Source of the DNA: an uncultured Shinella sp.
GTDB taxonomy: Bacteria > Pseudomonadota > Alphaproteobacteria > Rhizobiales > Rhizobiaceae
Assembly (NCBI GenBank): GCA_946481465.1
Contig: CAMLOC010000334.1
Location: 1-5,024, forward strand
DNA: 5,024 nucleotides
Direction: 5' to 3'
The translations under genes were made by a program, and so were the position numbers. The first letter of the stretch is position 1; each line of letters starts with the position of its first letter. Below the pieces are notes generated by a model that had not been told where the DNA came from, did not search any database, and saw only the letters and a list, made by a program, of their open reading frames with translations. Below are positions 1 to 5,024 of this stretch, piece after piece.

Positions 1-708
1 ATGAGCCCGGCCTATTCGCCGCTCAAGGAGCGGGTCGCCGCGATCATGCCGCGCATCCTCGATCACGAGCAGAAGACCGGCAAGAAGGTCATGTATGCCT
101 TCGGCATCAGCCATGCCGATCCCGACGAGATGATGCGCAACCATGACCTGGTGCTCGCGGCCGGCGGCAATTGCGCCGTCGTCAACATCAACTCCATCGG
201 CTTCGGCGGTCTTTCCTTCCTGCGCAAGCGCTCCGGTCTGGTGCTGCACGCCCACCGCAACGGCTGGGATATCCTGACGCGCCATGCCGGCCTCGGCTTC
301 GAATTCTCCGTCTGGCAGCAATTCTGGCGCCTGCTCGGCGTCGACCAGTTCCAGATCAACGGCATCCGCGTGAAATACTGGGAGCCGGACGAGAGCTTCG
401 TGCGCGCCTACAAGGCTGTCAGCACGCCGTTGTTCTCGCAAAAGGACGTGGCGTTGCCGGTTGTCTGCTCGGGCCAGTGGGGCGGGCAGGCGCCGGACAC
501 GATCGCGGCGACGGGCGGCTCGACGGAGCTGCTCTACCTGTGCGGCGGCGGCATCGTCAGCCATCCGGGCGGGCCGGGGGCGGGCGTAACGGCGGTGAAG
601 CAGGCCTGGGAGGCGGCCGTGGCGGGCGTGCCGCTGGAGACCTATGCCAAGGACCATCCCGAACTGGCGCAATCCATCGCGAAATTCGCCGACGGCAAGG
701 CGGCGTAG
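1..708 (+). CDS. RuBisCO-like protein (form IV RLP), C-terminal part; candidate 3-oxo-isoapionate-4-phosphate decarboxylase (OiaX) or transcarboxylase/hydrolase (OiaT)
   Basis: The 235 visible residues match the C-terminal TIM-barrel half of RuBisCO large-subunit-type proteins. HAHR (residues 83-86) corresponds to the RuBisCO His294/Arg295 strand. DQFQINGIRVKYWE (115-128) corresponds to the His327-Lys334 segment, with Lys125 kept but Gln118 where RuBisCO has His327. CSGQWGG (156-162) carries the Ser379 equivalent, and CGGGIVSHPGGPGAG (181-195) is the Gly403/404 phosphate-binding loop. RLPs are normally above 400 residues. The ATG at position 1 lies just after where the family's carbamylated-Lys KxDE motif should be, so this Met is probably internal and about 180-190 residues lie outside the window. 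The next gene, 3 bp downstream, is a DUF1537 kinase. From knowledge of the D-apionate pathway, that pairing points to an RLP acting on 3-oxo-isoapionate 4-phosphate in the cytoplasm. The sequence does not tell the decarboxylase from the transcarboxylase/hydrolase. The RLP assignment is firm; the substrate is inferred from context. Confidence 0.88.
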   Translation: MSPAYSPLKERVAAIMPRILDHEQKTGKKVMYAFGISHADPDEMMRNHDLVLAAGGNCAVVNINSIGFGGLSFLRKRSGLVLHAHRNGWDILTRHAGLGFEFSVWQQFWRLLGVDQFQINGIRVKYWEPDESFVRAYKAVSTPLFSQKDVALPVVCSGQWGGQAPDTIAATGGSTELLYLCGGGIVSHPGGPGAGVTAVKQAWEAAVAGVPLETYAKDHPELAQSIAKFADGKAA

Positions 709-711
709 ACC

Positions 712-2013
712 ATGACACGACCCCTCATCAGCTATTACGGCGACGATTTCACCGGCTCGACCGACGTCATGGAGGCGCTCGCCTCGAACGGCGTGGAGAC
801 CGTGCTCTTCCTCGACGTGCCGGATGCGGACCTCCTGGCGCGGTTCGCCGGGGCGCGGGCCTTCGGTCTTGCCGGCACCAGCCGCAGCGAGACGCCGGAC
901 TGGATGGACGTGCATCTTCGCGCCGCCTTCGAATGGCTGAAGACGCTCGATGCCGCGCTTTGCCACTACAAGGTCTGCTCGACCTTCGATTCCGCCCCGC
1001 ATGTCGGCAATATCGGCCGGGCCATCGAGGTCGGCCGCGCGGTCTTCGGCAAGGCGTGCGTGCCGCTCATCGTCGGCGCGCCGCAGATCCGGCGCTACAC
1101 GGCCTTCGGCGAGCTCTTCGCGGCCTATCAGGGCCGCAACTATCGCATCGATCGCCACCCGGTCATGGCGCGCCACCCGGTGACGCCGATGGACGAGGCC
1201 AACCTGCTACTGCATCTTTCGCGGCAGACGGCGCTTTCCTCCGCCCTCCTCGACATGGTCTCGCTGTCGGCCGGCCTGCCACCGGAGGAGGCCGATATCC
1301 TGCTCATCGATGTGCTCGACGCGGCGACGCAGGCCGCCGCCGGGGCGTTGCTCTGGAACCGGCTGCGCCAGAAGAGCCGCTTCGTCTGCGGCTCCTCCGG
1401 CCTCGAATATGCGCTGATCCCGGCCTGGCGGGCCGAAGGCCTGATCGGGGAACGGCCTGCCTTCCCCGCGGCCGGGCCGGTGGACCGCATCGCGGTCGTC
1501 TCGGGCAGCGTCTCGCCCACCACCGAGCGGCAGATCCGCCATGCGCTGGAAAACGGCTTTGCCGGCGTCACGCTCGATCCGCTTGCCCTGTCGGACGAGG
1601 CGAACGGAGCGGCGGTGGCGGCGGCGGTCGAGAGCGGCCTTGCCGCCCTGCAAGAGGGGCGCAGCGTCGTGCTCTACACCGCGCTCGGGCCTGCGGCGGA
1701 CCGCGGCGGGGAACTCGATACCGCGACGGGCGCCCGTCACCGCCTCGGCCGTGCGCTCGGGCGCATCCAGTCGGAACTCGTCGCGCGCGCCGGGCTTGCC
1801 CGTGCGGTCGTGGCGGGGGGCGATACGTCCAGCCATGCGCTCGGCGAGATGGGCATTGCGGCGCTGACGCTGAAGATGCCGCTGCCGCAGACGCCGGGCT
1901 CGCCGCTGTGCATCGCCCATGGCGGGGCGGCGGATGGCCTGGAGATCGCCCTGAAGGGCGGCCAGGTCGGCGGCGACGACTATTTCTCGATGATCCGCGC
2001 CGGCCGGGCCTGA
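712..2013 (+). CDS. oiaK: DUF1537 (four-carbon acid sugar kinase family) protein, probable 3-oxo-isoapionate kinase
   Basis: The complete 433-residue protein has the normal length for the acid-sugar kinase family. The N-terminal substrate domain (about 1-235) starts with the family signature YYGDDFTGSTD (residues 8-18) and contains KVCSTFDSAPHVGNIGRA (87-104). The C-terminal nucleotide-binding domain (about 258-428) carries AVVSGSVSP (261-269), AGGDTSSHAL (368-377) and the terminal HGGAADGLEIALKGGQVGGDDYF segment (403-425), equivalent to the family's K(S/G)G-x-(F/V)G-x-x-(D)-x-F ending. Members phosphorylate C4 sugar acids or related oxo-acids with ATP. Because an RLP gene lies 3 bp upstream, the best specific guess is 3-oxo-isoapionate to 3-oxo-isoapionate 4-phosphate, the substrate of the RLP in D-apionate catabolism. 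The ATG at 712 is the first start after the upstream stop. AAGG sits 11 nt before it, so the ribosome site is weak and coupling to the RLP gene is likely. Other DUF1537 substrates (erythronate, threonate, 3-oxo-tetronate) cannot be excluded, but the RLP neighbour argues against them. Confidence 0.87.
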   Translation: MTRPLISYYGDDFTGSTDVMEALASNGVETVLFLDVPDADLLARFAGARAFGLAGTSRSETPDWMDVHLRAAFEWLKTLDAALCHYKVCSTFDSAPHVGNIGRAIEVGRAVFGKACVPLIVGAPQIRRYTAFGELFAAYQGRNYRIDRHPVMARHPVTPMDEANLLLHLSRQTALSSALLDMVSLSAGLPPEEADILLIDVLDAATQAAAGALLWNRLRQKSRFVCGSSGLEYALIPAWRAEGLIGERPAFPAAGPVDRIAVVSGSVSPTTERQIRHALENGFAGVTLDPLALSDEANGAAVAAAVESGLAALQEGRSVVLYTALGPAADRGGELDTATGARHRLGRALGRIQSELVARAGLARAVVAGGDTSSHALGEMGIAALTLKMPLPQTPGSPLCIAHGGAADGLEIALKGGQVGGDDYFSMIRAGRA

Positions 2014-2025
2014 TTTGCGCTCGCC

Positions 2026-2805
2026 TCAGGTCGGGAACTGCCGGTAGCATTCCTCCGCGATCTGCTGGAGCCGTTCGCGGGAAATGTCGCCGGTCACCGC
2101 ATAGCCGAGGTCGCCGTCGATCCAGTAGAAGGTTTCCACGCCATTGGCGGCGGCGAAGCGGAAGCTCGTCGTGCGGTTCTCGCCGTTGCGGGCGACGAGG
2201 ACCGTGACGCGCCGGCCGGTCTCGTCCTCGTACATGAACAGGGCACCCGGCTTGTCGGTGACGGGCAGCAGGCGCCCGCCCACCAGCCTGAAGCCGATCG
2301 CCGTAAGGTCCGGGACCTTCAGGTCGTCGATGGCAAGGCGTTTTCCCAGCCAGCGCGCCAGGTGCGCCTCCTGGTCGGCGAAGACCTCGACGGGATGGCG
2401 CACCTCGCTCGCATAGACGAGATAGGCGTTGCGCGCCTCGCGGGGCAGGGCATCCATCGCCGTCACCGCCGGAGCCTTTTCGAAGAGCAGCGGGCCGAAA
2501 TGGCCGGCAAGGCCGCCGAGCACGAAGAGGAGCATGGCCGCGGCCGCCAGAACAAGGCGCGGCGCGGCGGGCTTTGCAACGGACGGCCGGCCGGCGACGA
2601 GCGCGATATCGGACGGGCGGGCGGCGGCATAAGCGGCGAAGGCGTCCCTCAGGCCGTCGTTCTGTGCCTGCCAGTCGGCCACCAGCCGCGCGGCCTCCGG
2701 GTCGCGGGCGAGATGGGTTTCCACGCGCGCGCGCGCGGCTTCGTCCAGGAAGCCGTCGGCATAGGCGTGCAGGTCCGTTTCGGTCACGGGGCGGCTCTCG
2801 CTCAT
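2026..2805 (-). CDS. Membrane-anchored anti-sigma factor of the adjacent ECF sigma factor
   Basis: The 259-residue protein has the layout of a transmembrane anti-sigma factor. An N-terminal cytoplasmic helical domain (about 1-65) includes TDLHAYADGFLD (10-21) and VETHLARDPEAARLVADW (28-45). This matches the usual anti-sigma domain pattern, but Arg/Asp/Ala replace the CxxC, and the only Cys is residue 253, so it cannot bind zinc through the classical HxxxCxxC motif. One hydrophobic helix follows (about 83-106, PRLVLAAAAMLLFVLGGLAG). The remaining ~150 residues form a predicted periplasmic domain with HPVEVF (137-142), GFRLVGGRLLPV (171-182) and a FYWIDGDLGYAVTGD segment (226-240). The start at 2805 is chosen because ATG overlaps the sigma TGA as ATGA, with GGAG 8-11 nt upstream; a longer in-frame ORF reaching 3165 runs through the sigma gene and is rejected. 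Coupled translation should keep sigma and anti-sigma amounts balanced. The family assignment is confident; the signal it senses is unknown. Confidence 0.88.
   Translation of the reverse strand: MSESRPVTETDLHAYADGFLDEAARARVETHLARDPEAARLVADWQAQNDGLRDAFAAYAAARPSDIALVAGRPSVAKPAAPRLVLAAAAMLLFVLGGLAGHFGPLLFEKAPAVTAMDALPREARNAYLVYASEVRHPVEVFADQEAHLARWLGKRLAIDDLKVPDLTAIGFRLVGGRLLPVTDKPGALFMYEDETGRRVTVLVARNGENRTTSFRFAAANGVETFYWIDGDLGYAVTGDISRERLQQIAEECYRQFPT
2724..2737. repeat. (CG)7 dinucleotide run inside the anti-sigma gene
   Basis: Fourteen consecutive bases of alternating C and G lie in the codons for residues about 23-28 of the anti-sigma factor, where they encode Ala/Arg alternation. Such tracts can slip during replication and favour Z-DNA. 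Here it may simply reflect high GC and an Ala/Arg-rich helix. Confidence 0.6.
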
Positions 2806-3368
2806 CGGGGGCTCCGCAGGTGAATGACGTTTTCGGCCAGCAGCTTCTCGCGCAGCATCTGCCGGGCGCGCGAGAGGCGCGACATGACGGTGCCGACCGG
2901 GACCTCCAGGATATCGGCGACCTCCTGATAGCTGTGGCCTTCGACGGCGACCAGCATCAGCACGGCCCGTGCCTCCTTCGGCAGGGTGTCGAGCGCCTGC
3001 ACCAGCCGGTTCCGCGCCAGCGGATCGGAGGGCGGCGCGCTTGCGGCGAGGCCTTCGGCCGCTTCGATGCCGACGGAGGGGCGGCGGGCGACGGCACGGC
3101 GGGCATTGAGGTGCAGGTTGGTCATGATCCGGTAGGCCCAGGCGCGAATGTTCGCGCCGCGCCATTGCGCCCGACGGCTCAGGGCCTTTTCGACGCAGTC
3201 CTGCAGCAGGTCCTCGCTCTCCGCATCCGATCGCGTCAGGCTGCGGGAATAGCGCCGGAGCTGCGGCAGCAGGGCAAGGATCTCGGCCTCGAAGGAAAGG
3301 GGCGGGGAGGGCGCCCCCTCCCGCCCGCTGCCCGCCCCGGCGCCGTGCGGGTCAGGGCTTGGCGACAT
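2802..3368 (-). CDS. ECF-type RNA polymerase sigma factor (sigma-70 family)
   Basis: The 188-residue protein has only sigma regions 2 and 4, as in extracytoplasmic-function sigma factors. Region 2 spans about residues 28-94, with SEDLLQDCVEKAL (51-63) in the core-binding part and RAWAYRIMTNLHLNARR (75-91) in the -10 recognition part. A short linker precedes region 4 (about 122-177), where LPKEARAVLMLVAVEGHSYQEVADILEVPVGTVMSRLSRARQML (129-172) holds the helix-turn-helix that reads the -35 element. The gene is flanked by a secreted protein gene, overlapping it by 17 bp, and the anti-sigma gene, overlapping by 4 bp. All three are therefore probably one transcript, activated when the anti-sigma factor releases sigma. 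The start at 3368 is the only in-frame ATG before region 2, but its ribosome site is weak and the first ~24 residues are low complexity (Gly/Pro/Ser-rich), so translation may depend on coupling. Rhizobial RpoE1/RpoE4-like stress regulators are possible relatives, recalled from general knowledge and not tested. Confidence 0.93.
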   Translation of the reverse strand: MSPSPDPHGAGAGSGREGAPSPPLSFEAEILALLPQLRRYSRSLTRSDAESEDLLQDCVEKALSRRAQWRGANIRAWAYRIMTNLHLNARRAVARRPSVGIEAAEGLAASAPPSDPLARNRLVQALDTLPKEARAVLMLVAVEGHSYQEVADILEVPVGTVMSRLSRARQMLREKLLAENVIHLRSPR

Positions 3369-3726
3369 CCCAGACGCCGTTCACGCCGTCGCCGGTCGTA
3401 TCGCCTTCCTTCATGTCCTTGATCCAGTAGTAGAGCGGCATGCCATCCTTGGCCCATTGCTTCGCCCCGTCCTTGCGGGTGACGAGGGAGTATGCACCCT
3501 CCGCCGCCGCATCGGAAGCGGCGATGGCCGGCGGCCAGTTCGTCGCGCATTTGTCGTAGCAGTTGGAGGTGCCGGGCTGGTCGTTCTTGAAGGTGTAGAG
3601 GGTCATGCCCTTCTCGCCGGCCAGCACCTCGCCCTTGTCGGTCTTGACGGTGGTGAACGGTTCGGCGGCGAAGGCCGTGCCGGCAAGGGCCGCGACGGCG
3701 AATGGCACGAGGACTAGGAACTTCAT
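3352..3726 (-). CDS. Secreted COG4315-type protein with two Yx(F/W/Y)xxD motifs (secreted repeat, Lipoprotein_15-like)
   Basis: The 124-residue protein has a Sec signal peptide: Lys2, a hydrophobic core at 3-17, and probable cleavage after AFA (residues 18-20), giving a mature protein starting AEPFTTV. It has no lipobox Cys, so despite the family's usual 'lipoprotein' label it should be a soluble periplasmic or exported protein. The family motif Yx(F/W/Y)xxD occurs twice, as YTFKND (44-49) and YYWIKD (99-104), each after a GM-x-LY lead-in. Between them CYDKC (56-60) and NWPP (63-66) are typical of the family; the Cys pair may form a disulfide or bind a ligand. The C-terminus, GDTTGDGVNGVWDVAKP, is also the expected ending. 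Function is unknown for the family. Its place as first gene of an ECF sigma/anti-sigma operon suggests a role in envelope or redox stress, either as an output of the regulon or as part of sensing. GGGAG lies 6 nt before the ATG, so this start is well supported. Confidence 0.87.
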   Translation of the reverse strand: MKFLVLVPFAVAALAGTAFAAEPFTTVKTDKGEVLAGEKGMTLYTFKNDQPGTSNCYDKCATNWPPAIAASDAAAEGAYSLVTRKDGAKQWAKDGMPLYYWIKDMKEGDTTGDGVNGVWDVAKP

Positions 3727-3731
3727 GGTCG

Positions 3732-3737
3732 TCTCCC
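3732..3737 (-). promoter_or_regulatory. Ribosome binding site of the secreted COG4315-type gene
   Basis: On the minus strand GGGAGA ends 5 nt before the ATG at 3726. It is the clearest Shine-Dalgarno sequence in the operon; the downstream sigma start has only a weak one. This fits high translation of the secreted protein and lower, coupled translation of the regulators. Confidence 0.65.
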
Positions 3738-3770
3738 ATCGTTACGGCGACTTTCTTCAGCCGCCCCTGC

Positions 3771-3800
3771 CAAGACACCGGCTCCGGCCGGATTATTCCC
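3771..3800 (-). promoter_or_regulatory. Candidate ECF sigma promoter of the secreted protein-sigma-anti-sigma operon
   Basis: Reading the minus strand, GGGAATAA (3800-3793) resembles the GGAA-type -35 element read by many ECF sigma factors. After a 16-nt spacer comes GTCTTG (3776-3771) as a possible -10. A start about 6-8 nt further on would give a leader of roughly 40 nt before the ATG at 3726. ECF operons usually carry an autoregulated promoter just upstream, which supports the placement. The match is by eye; the -10 is weak and the spacer is itself partly palindromic (CCGGC/GCCGG at 3778-3791). Confidence 0.42.
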
Positions 3801-3831
3801 TGCCGCTCTGAAAAAATCCGTGAGGCGCTTC

Positions 3832-3848
3832 TTTATCTTTTCCTTATC
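3832..3848 (+). promoter_or_regulatory. Candidate KdpE operator (11-bp direct repeat)
   Basis: TTTATC (3832-3837) and CTTATC (3843-3848) are direct repeats whose starts are 11 bp apart, separated by TTTTC and followed by a C-rich run (TCCCGGCCC). From memory, the E. coli KdpE site upstream of kdpFABC has half-sites TTTATA and TTTACA, also 11 bp apart, with a T-run between and a C-rich flank after. The site lies about 195 bp upstream of kdpD, so its position is compatible with control of kdpD itself. The resemblance is visual and the half-sites are imperfect. Confidence 0.35.
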
Positions 3849-3953
3849 TCCCGGCCCGGCTTTCCCAATCGAAACCTGATCTTCCTTCTCCTAGTGTCCC
3901 GCCGGCATGAACAGGACATGGACATACCCCGCCCTTCCCTTGCCTTTTCGCGG

Positions 3954-3972
3954 GGATCGAGACTGTCGATCC
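3954..3972. repeat. Perfect 7-bp inverted repeat upstream of kdpD
   Basis: GGATCGA (3954-3960) and TCGATCC (3966-3972) are exact reverse complements around the 5-nt spacer GACTG. The repeat sits 72 bp before the kdpD start. It could be an operator for a dimeric regulator or a small hairpin in the mRNA leader. It has no following T-run, so it is not an intrinsic terminator. Confidence 0.5.
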
Positions 3973-4043
3973 TGCCGTCAGCGCCCTAAATCCGGTATGA
4001 CCATGCTGAAACACCTTCGCCCGGCCGATGGCGTGCCCGGATC

Positions 4044-5024
4044 ATGAGAGACGGAATGGTACACGACGACGGCCGCGGAGCCGATGCCGACACATTGCCT
4101 GCCCCGGCGGAGAAGGACCGCCGCGGCAAGTTGACCGTCTTCCTGGGTGCCGCCCCCGGTGTCGGCAAGACCTATGCCATGCTGTCGCGTGCCGGCCGCC
4201 TCAAGGCCGAGGGCGTCGATGTCGTCGTCGGCCTCGTCGAACCCCATGGGCGCGCGGAGACCGCCGCGCTGCTCGACGGGCTGGAGGTCCTACCGCGCCG
4301 GCAGGCCACCCATCGCGGCCGCCCGCTGGAGGAATTCGATCTCGACGGCGCGCTGGCCCGCCGCCCGCGCATCGTGCTCGTCGACGAACTGGCCCATTCC
4401 AACCCGGAAGAAAGCCGGCACCCCAAGCGCTACCAGGATATCGAGGAACTGATCGCGGCCGGCATCGACGTCTGGACGGCGCTGAACATCCAGCATCTCG
4501 AGAGCCTTGCCGATCTCGTCGCCGAAATCACCGGCGTCACCGTGCGCGAGCGCGTGCCGGACACCGTGCTGAAGAAGGCCGACGAGGTGCTGCTCGTCGA
4601 CCTGCCGCCGACGGAACTGATCGAGCGGCTGAAGGAGGGCAAGGTCTACCTGCCGGACAGCGCCAGCCGCGTCATCGACCGCTTCTTCCGGCTCGGCAAC
4701 CTGACGGCGCTGCGCGAGCTTGCGCTGCGGCGCACGGCCGACCGGGTCGACGACCAGATGGTCGACTATCTGAGGCAGCACGCGATCGAGGGTCCCTGGG
4801 CGGCGGGCGAGCGCCTGCTCGTCTGCGTCGGGCCGGACGACCTGTCGGAAAAGGTGGTGCGCGTGGCCAGCCGGCTTGCCTCCGGCCTCAATGCGCCGTG
4901 GATCGTCGTGTCGATCGAGCGGGCGGATCGCGACGTGGGCACGGCCGAGCACCTGCACCGCATGGAGGCGCTGGTCCGGCTGGCCGAGCAACTGGGCGCG
5001 CAAACGCACCGCGTGGTCGGTAAC
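4044..5024 (+). CDS. kdpD: Sensor histidine kinase KdpD, N-terminal part (cut by the window end)
   Basis: The 327 visible residues cover the N-terminal cytoplasmic half of KdpD, the membrane sensor kinase that with KdpE controls the Kdp high-affinity K+ ATPase under K+ limitation or osmotic stress. The KdpD domain begins at RRGKLTVFLGAAPGVGKTYAM (26-46), with Walker A GAAPGVGKT (35-43). Other family hallmarks are GLVEPHGRAET (63-73), EEFDLDGALARRP (96-108), Walker B-like IVLVDELAHSN (110-120), SRHPKRYQDIEEL (124-136), TALNIQHLESL (145-155), LKEGKVYLPDSA (196-207) and GNLTALRELALRRTADRVDDQM (218-239). A universal-stress-protein-like domain starts near ERLLVCVG (256-263). The four TM helices, GAF and kinase core would lie beyond the window, so full length cannot be judged. 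The first in-frame ATG is 4044, after a stop at 3987; ATG 4056 (Met5) has a better ribosome site (GAGAG, 5 nt upstream) and may be the true start. No kdpC precedes it, unlike the usual kdpABCDE order. Confidence 0.93.
   Translation, partial: MRDGMVHDDGRGADADTLPAPAEKDRRGKLTVFLGAAPGVGKTYAMLSRAGRLKAEGVDVVVGLVEPHGRAETAALLDGLEVLPRRQATHRGRPLEEFDLDGALARRPRIVLVDELAHSNPEESRHPKRYQDIEELIAAGIDVWTALNIQHLESLADLVAEITGVTVRERVPDTVLKKADEVLLVDLPPTELIERLKEGKVYLPDSASRVIDRFFRLGNLTALRELALRRTADRVDDQMVDYLRQHAIEGPWAAGERLLVCVGPDDLSEKVVRVASRLASGLNAPWIVVSIERADRDVGTAEHLHRMEALVRLAEQLGAQTHRVVGN

Larger units (their letters stand above)
3727..4043. other. 317-bp divergent intergenic region between the ECF operon and kdpD
   Basis: This stretch separates the divergent secreted-protein gene and kdpD and is the only sizeable non-coding part of the window. 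It is more AT-rich and pyrimidine-rich than its flanks around 3808-3850. It holds the candidate ECF promoter (3771-3800), a T-rich direct repeat resembling a KdpE operator (3832-3848) and a perfect inverted repeat (3954-3972). Several small open frames cross it, none with a recognisable product or a convincing ribosome site. I see no convincing sigma-70 -35/-10 pair for kdpD. Confidence 0.7.

Noticed and set aside
2009..2030. Inverted repeat CCTGA-N12-TCAGG across the two convergent stop codons
   Set aside because: It has only 5 bp of stem, a 12-nt loop and no T-run, and it arises largely because both genes end in TGA after a Gly/Pro-type codon. Too weak to call a terminator.
171..2207. Very long (678-residue) plus-strand open frame running across both catabolic genes
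   Set aside because: It is a +1-type shadow of the RLP and kinase genes. Its translation is Arg/Gly/Ala-rich low complexity with no family signature, as expected from GC-rich codon bias.
2806..3165. Upstream extension of the anti-sigma frame through the sigma gene
   Set aside because: The extension encodes Arg/Pro-rich nonsense out of frame with a clear sigma factor. The ATGA overlap and GGAG at 2805 give a much better start.
3702..3989. 95-residue plus-strand open frame crossing the intergenic region
   Set aside because: It starts inside the antisense of the signal-peptide region, contains no known motif, and lacks a ribosome site; it also overlaps the candidate promoter and operator.
3907..4047. 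Small 46-residue plus-strand ORF (starts also at 3997 and 4003) whose TGA overlaps the kdpD ATG as ATGA
   Set aside because: The overlap looks like translational coupling, but there is no good ribosome site, no hydrophobic helix as in KdpF, and no recognisable sequence. An upstream ORF role remains possible but unsupported.
4028..5023. Open plus-strand frame overlapping kdpD, and minus-strand frames at 4290-5009
   Set aside because: These are shadows of kdpD; the kdpD frame contains the complete ordered family motifs, while these frames are Arg/Ala-rich without recognisable domains.
1..5024. Search by eye for CRISPR arrays, insertion-sequence ends, tRNA genes, riboswitches, att sites and defence genes
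   Set aside because: No regularly spaced repeats, terminal inverted repeats with transposase, tRNA-like cloverleaf or defence-family protein was visible on either strand.

Overview
The window is GC-rich (roughly two-thirds G+C by eye) and tightly packed. Its gene content suggests an alphaproteobacterium, most likely a rhizobium relative (Rhizobiaceae or a neighbouring family). The taxonomic call is an inference from composition and gene families, since no rRNA or other marker is present.

Layout: (1) Positions 1-2013, plus strand, hold the 3' end of a sugar-acid catabolic operon. It contains the C-terminal half of a form IV RuBisCO-like protein (RLP), followed 3 bp later by a complete DUF1537-family acid-sugar kinase. 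This pairing is the hallmark of the isoapionate branch of D-apiose/D-apionate breakdown: OiaK phosphorylates 3-oxo-isoapionate, and an RLP (OiaX-type decarboxylase or OiaT-type transcarboxylase/hydrolase) acts on the 4-phosphate. (2) Positions 2026-3726, minus strand and convergent with the first operon (12 bp between stop codons), hold a compact three-gene stress-response operon. In transcription order it encodes a secreted COG4315-type protein with two Yx(F/W/Y)xxD repeats, an ECF sigma factor overlapping it by 17 bp, and a one-pass membrane anti-sigma factor overlapping the sigma gene by ATGA. A GGGAATAA element 67-74 bp upstream of the first ATG, with a suitable -10, is a candidate self-recognised ECF promoter. 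(3) Positions 3727-4043 are a 317-bp divergent intergenic region. It contains that promoter, a T-rich 11-bp-period direct repeat resembling a KdpE operator, and a perfect 7-bp inverted repeat. (4) Position 4044 to the window end, plus strand, is the N-terminal part of KdpD, the K+/turgor-responsive sensor kinase, cut by the window edge.

How they fit together: the three modules look functionally independent (carbon catabolism, envelope/redox stress sensing, potassium sensing). The most interesting points are: kdpD is not preceded by kdpC, and instead sits behind its own intergenic region with a possible KdpE site; the anti-sigma factor lacks the zinc-binding Cys residues; and the ECF operon is led by a secreted CxxxC protein of unknown function that may belong to the sensory or effector side of the system. 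I found no mobile element, CRISPR array, tRNA or rRNA. Nothing here clearly amounts to an entirely new system.
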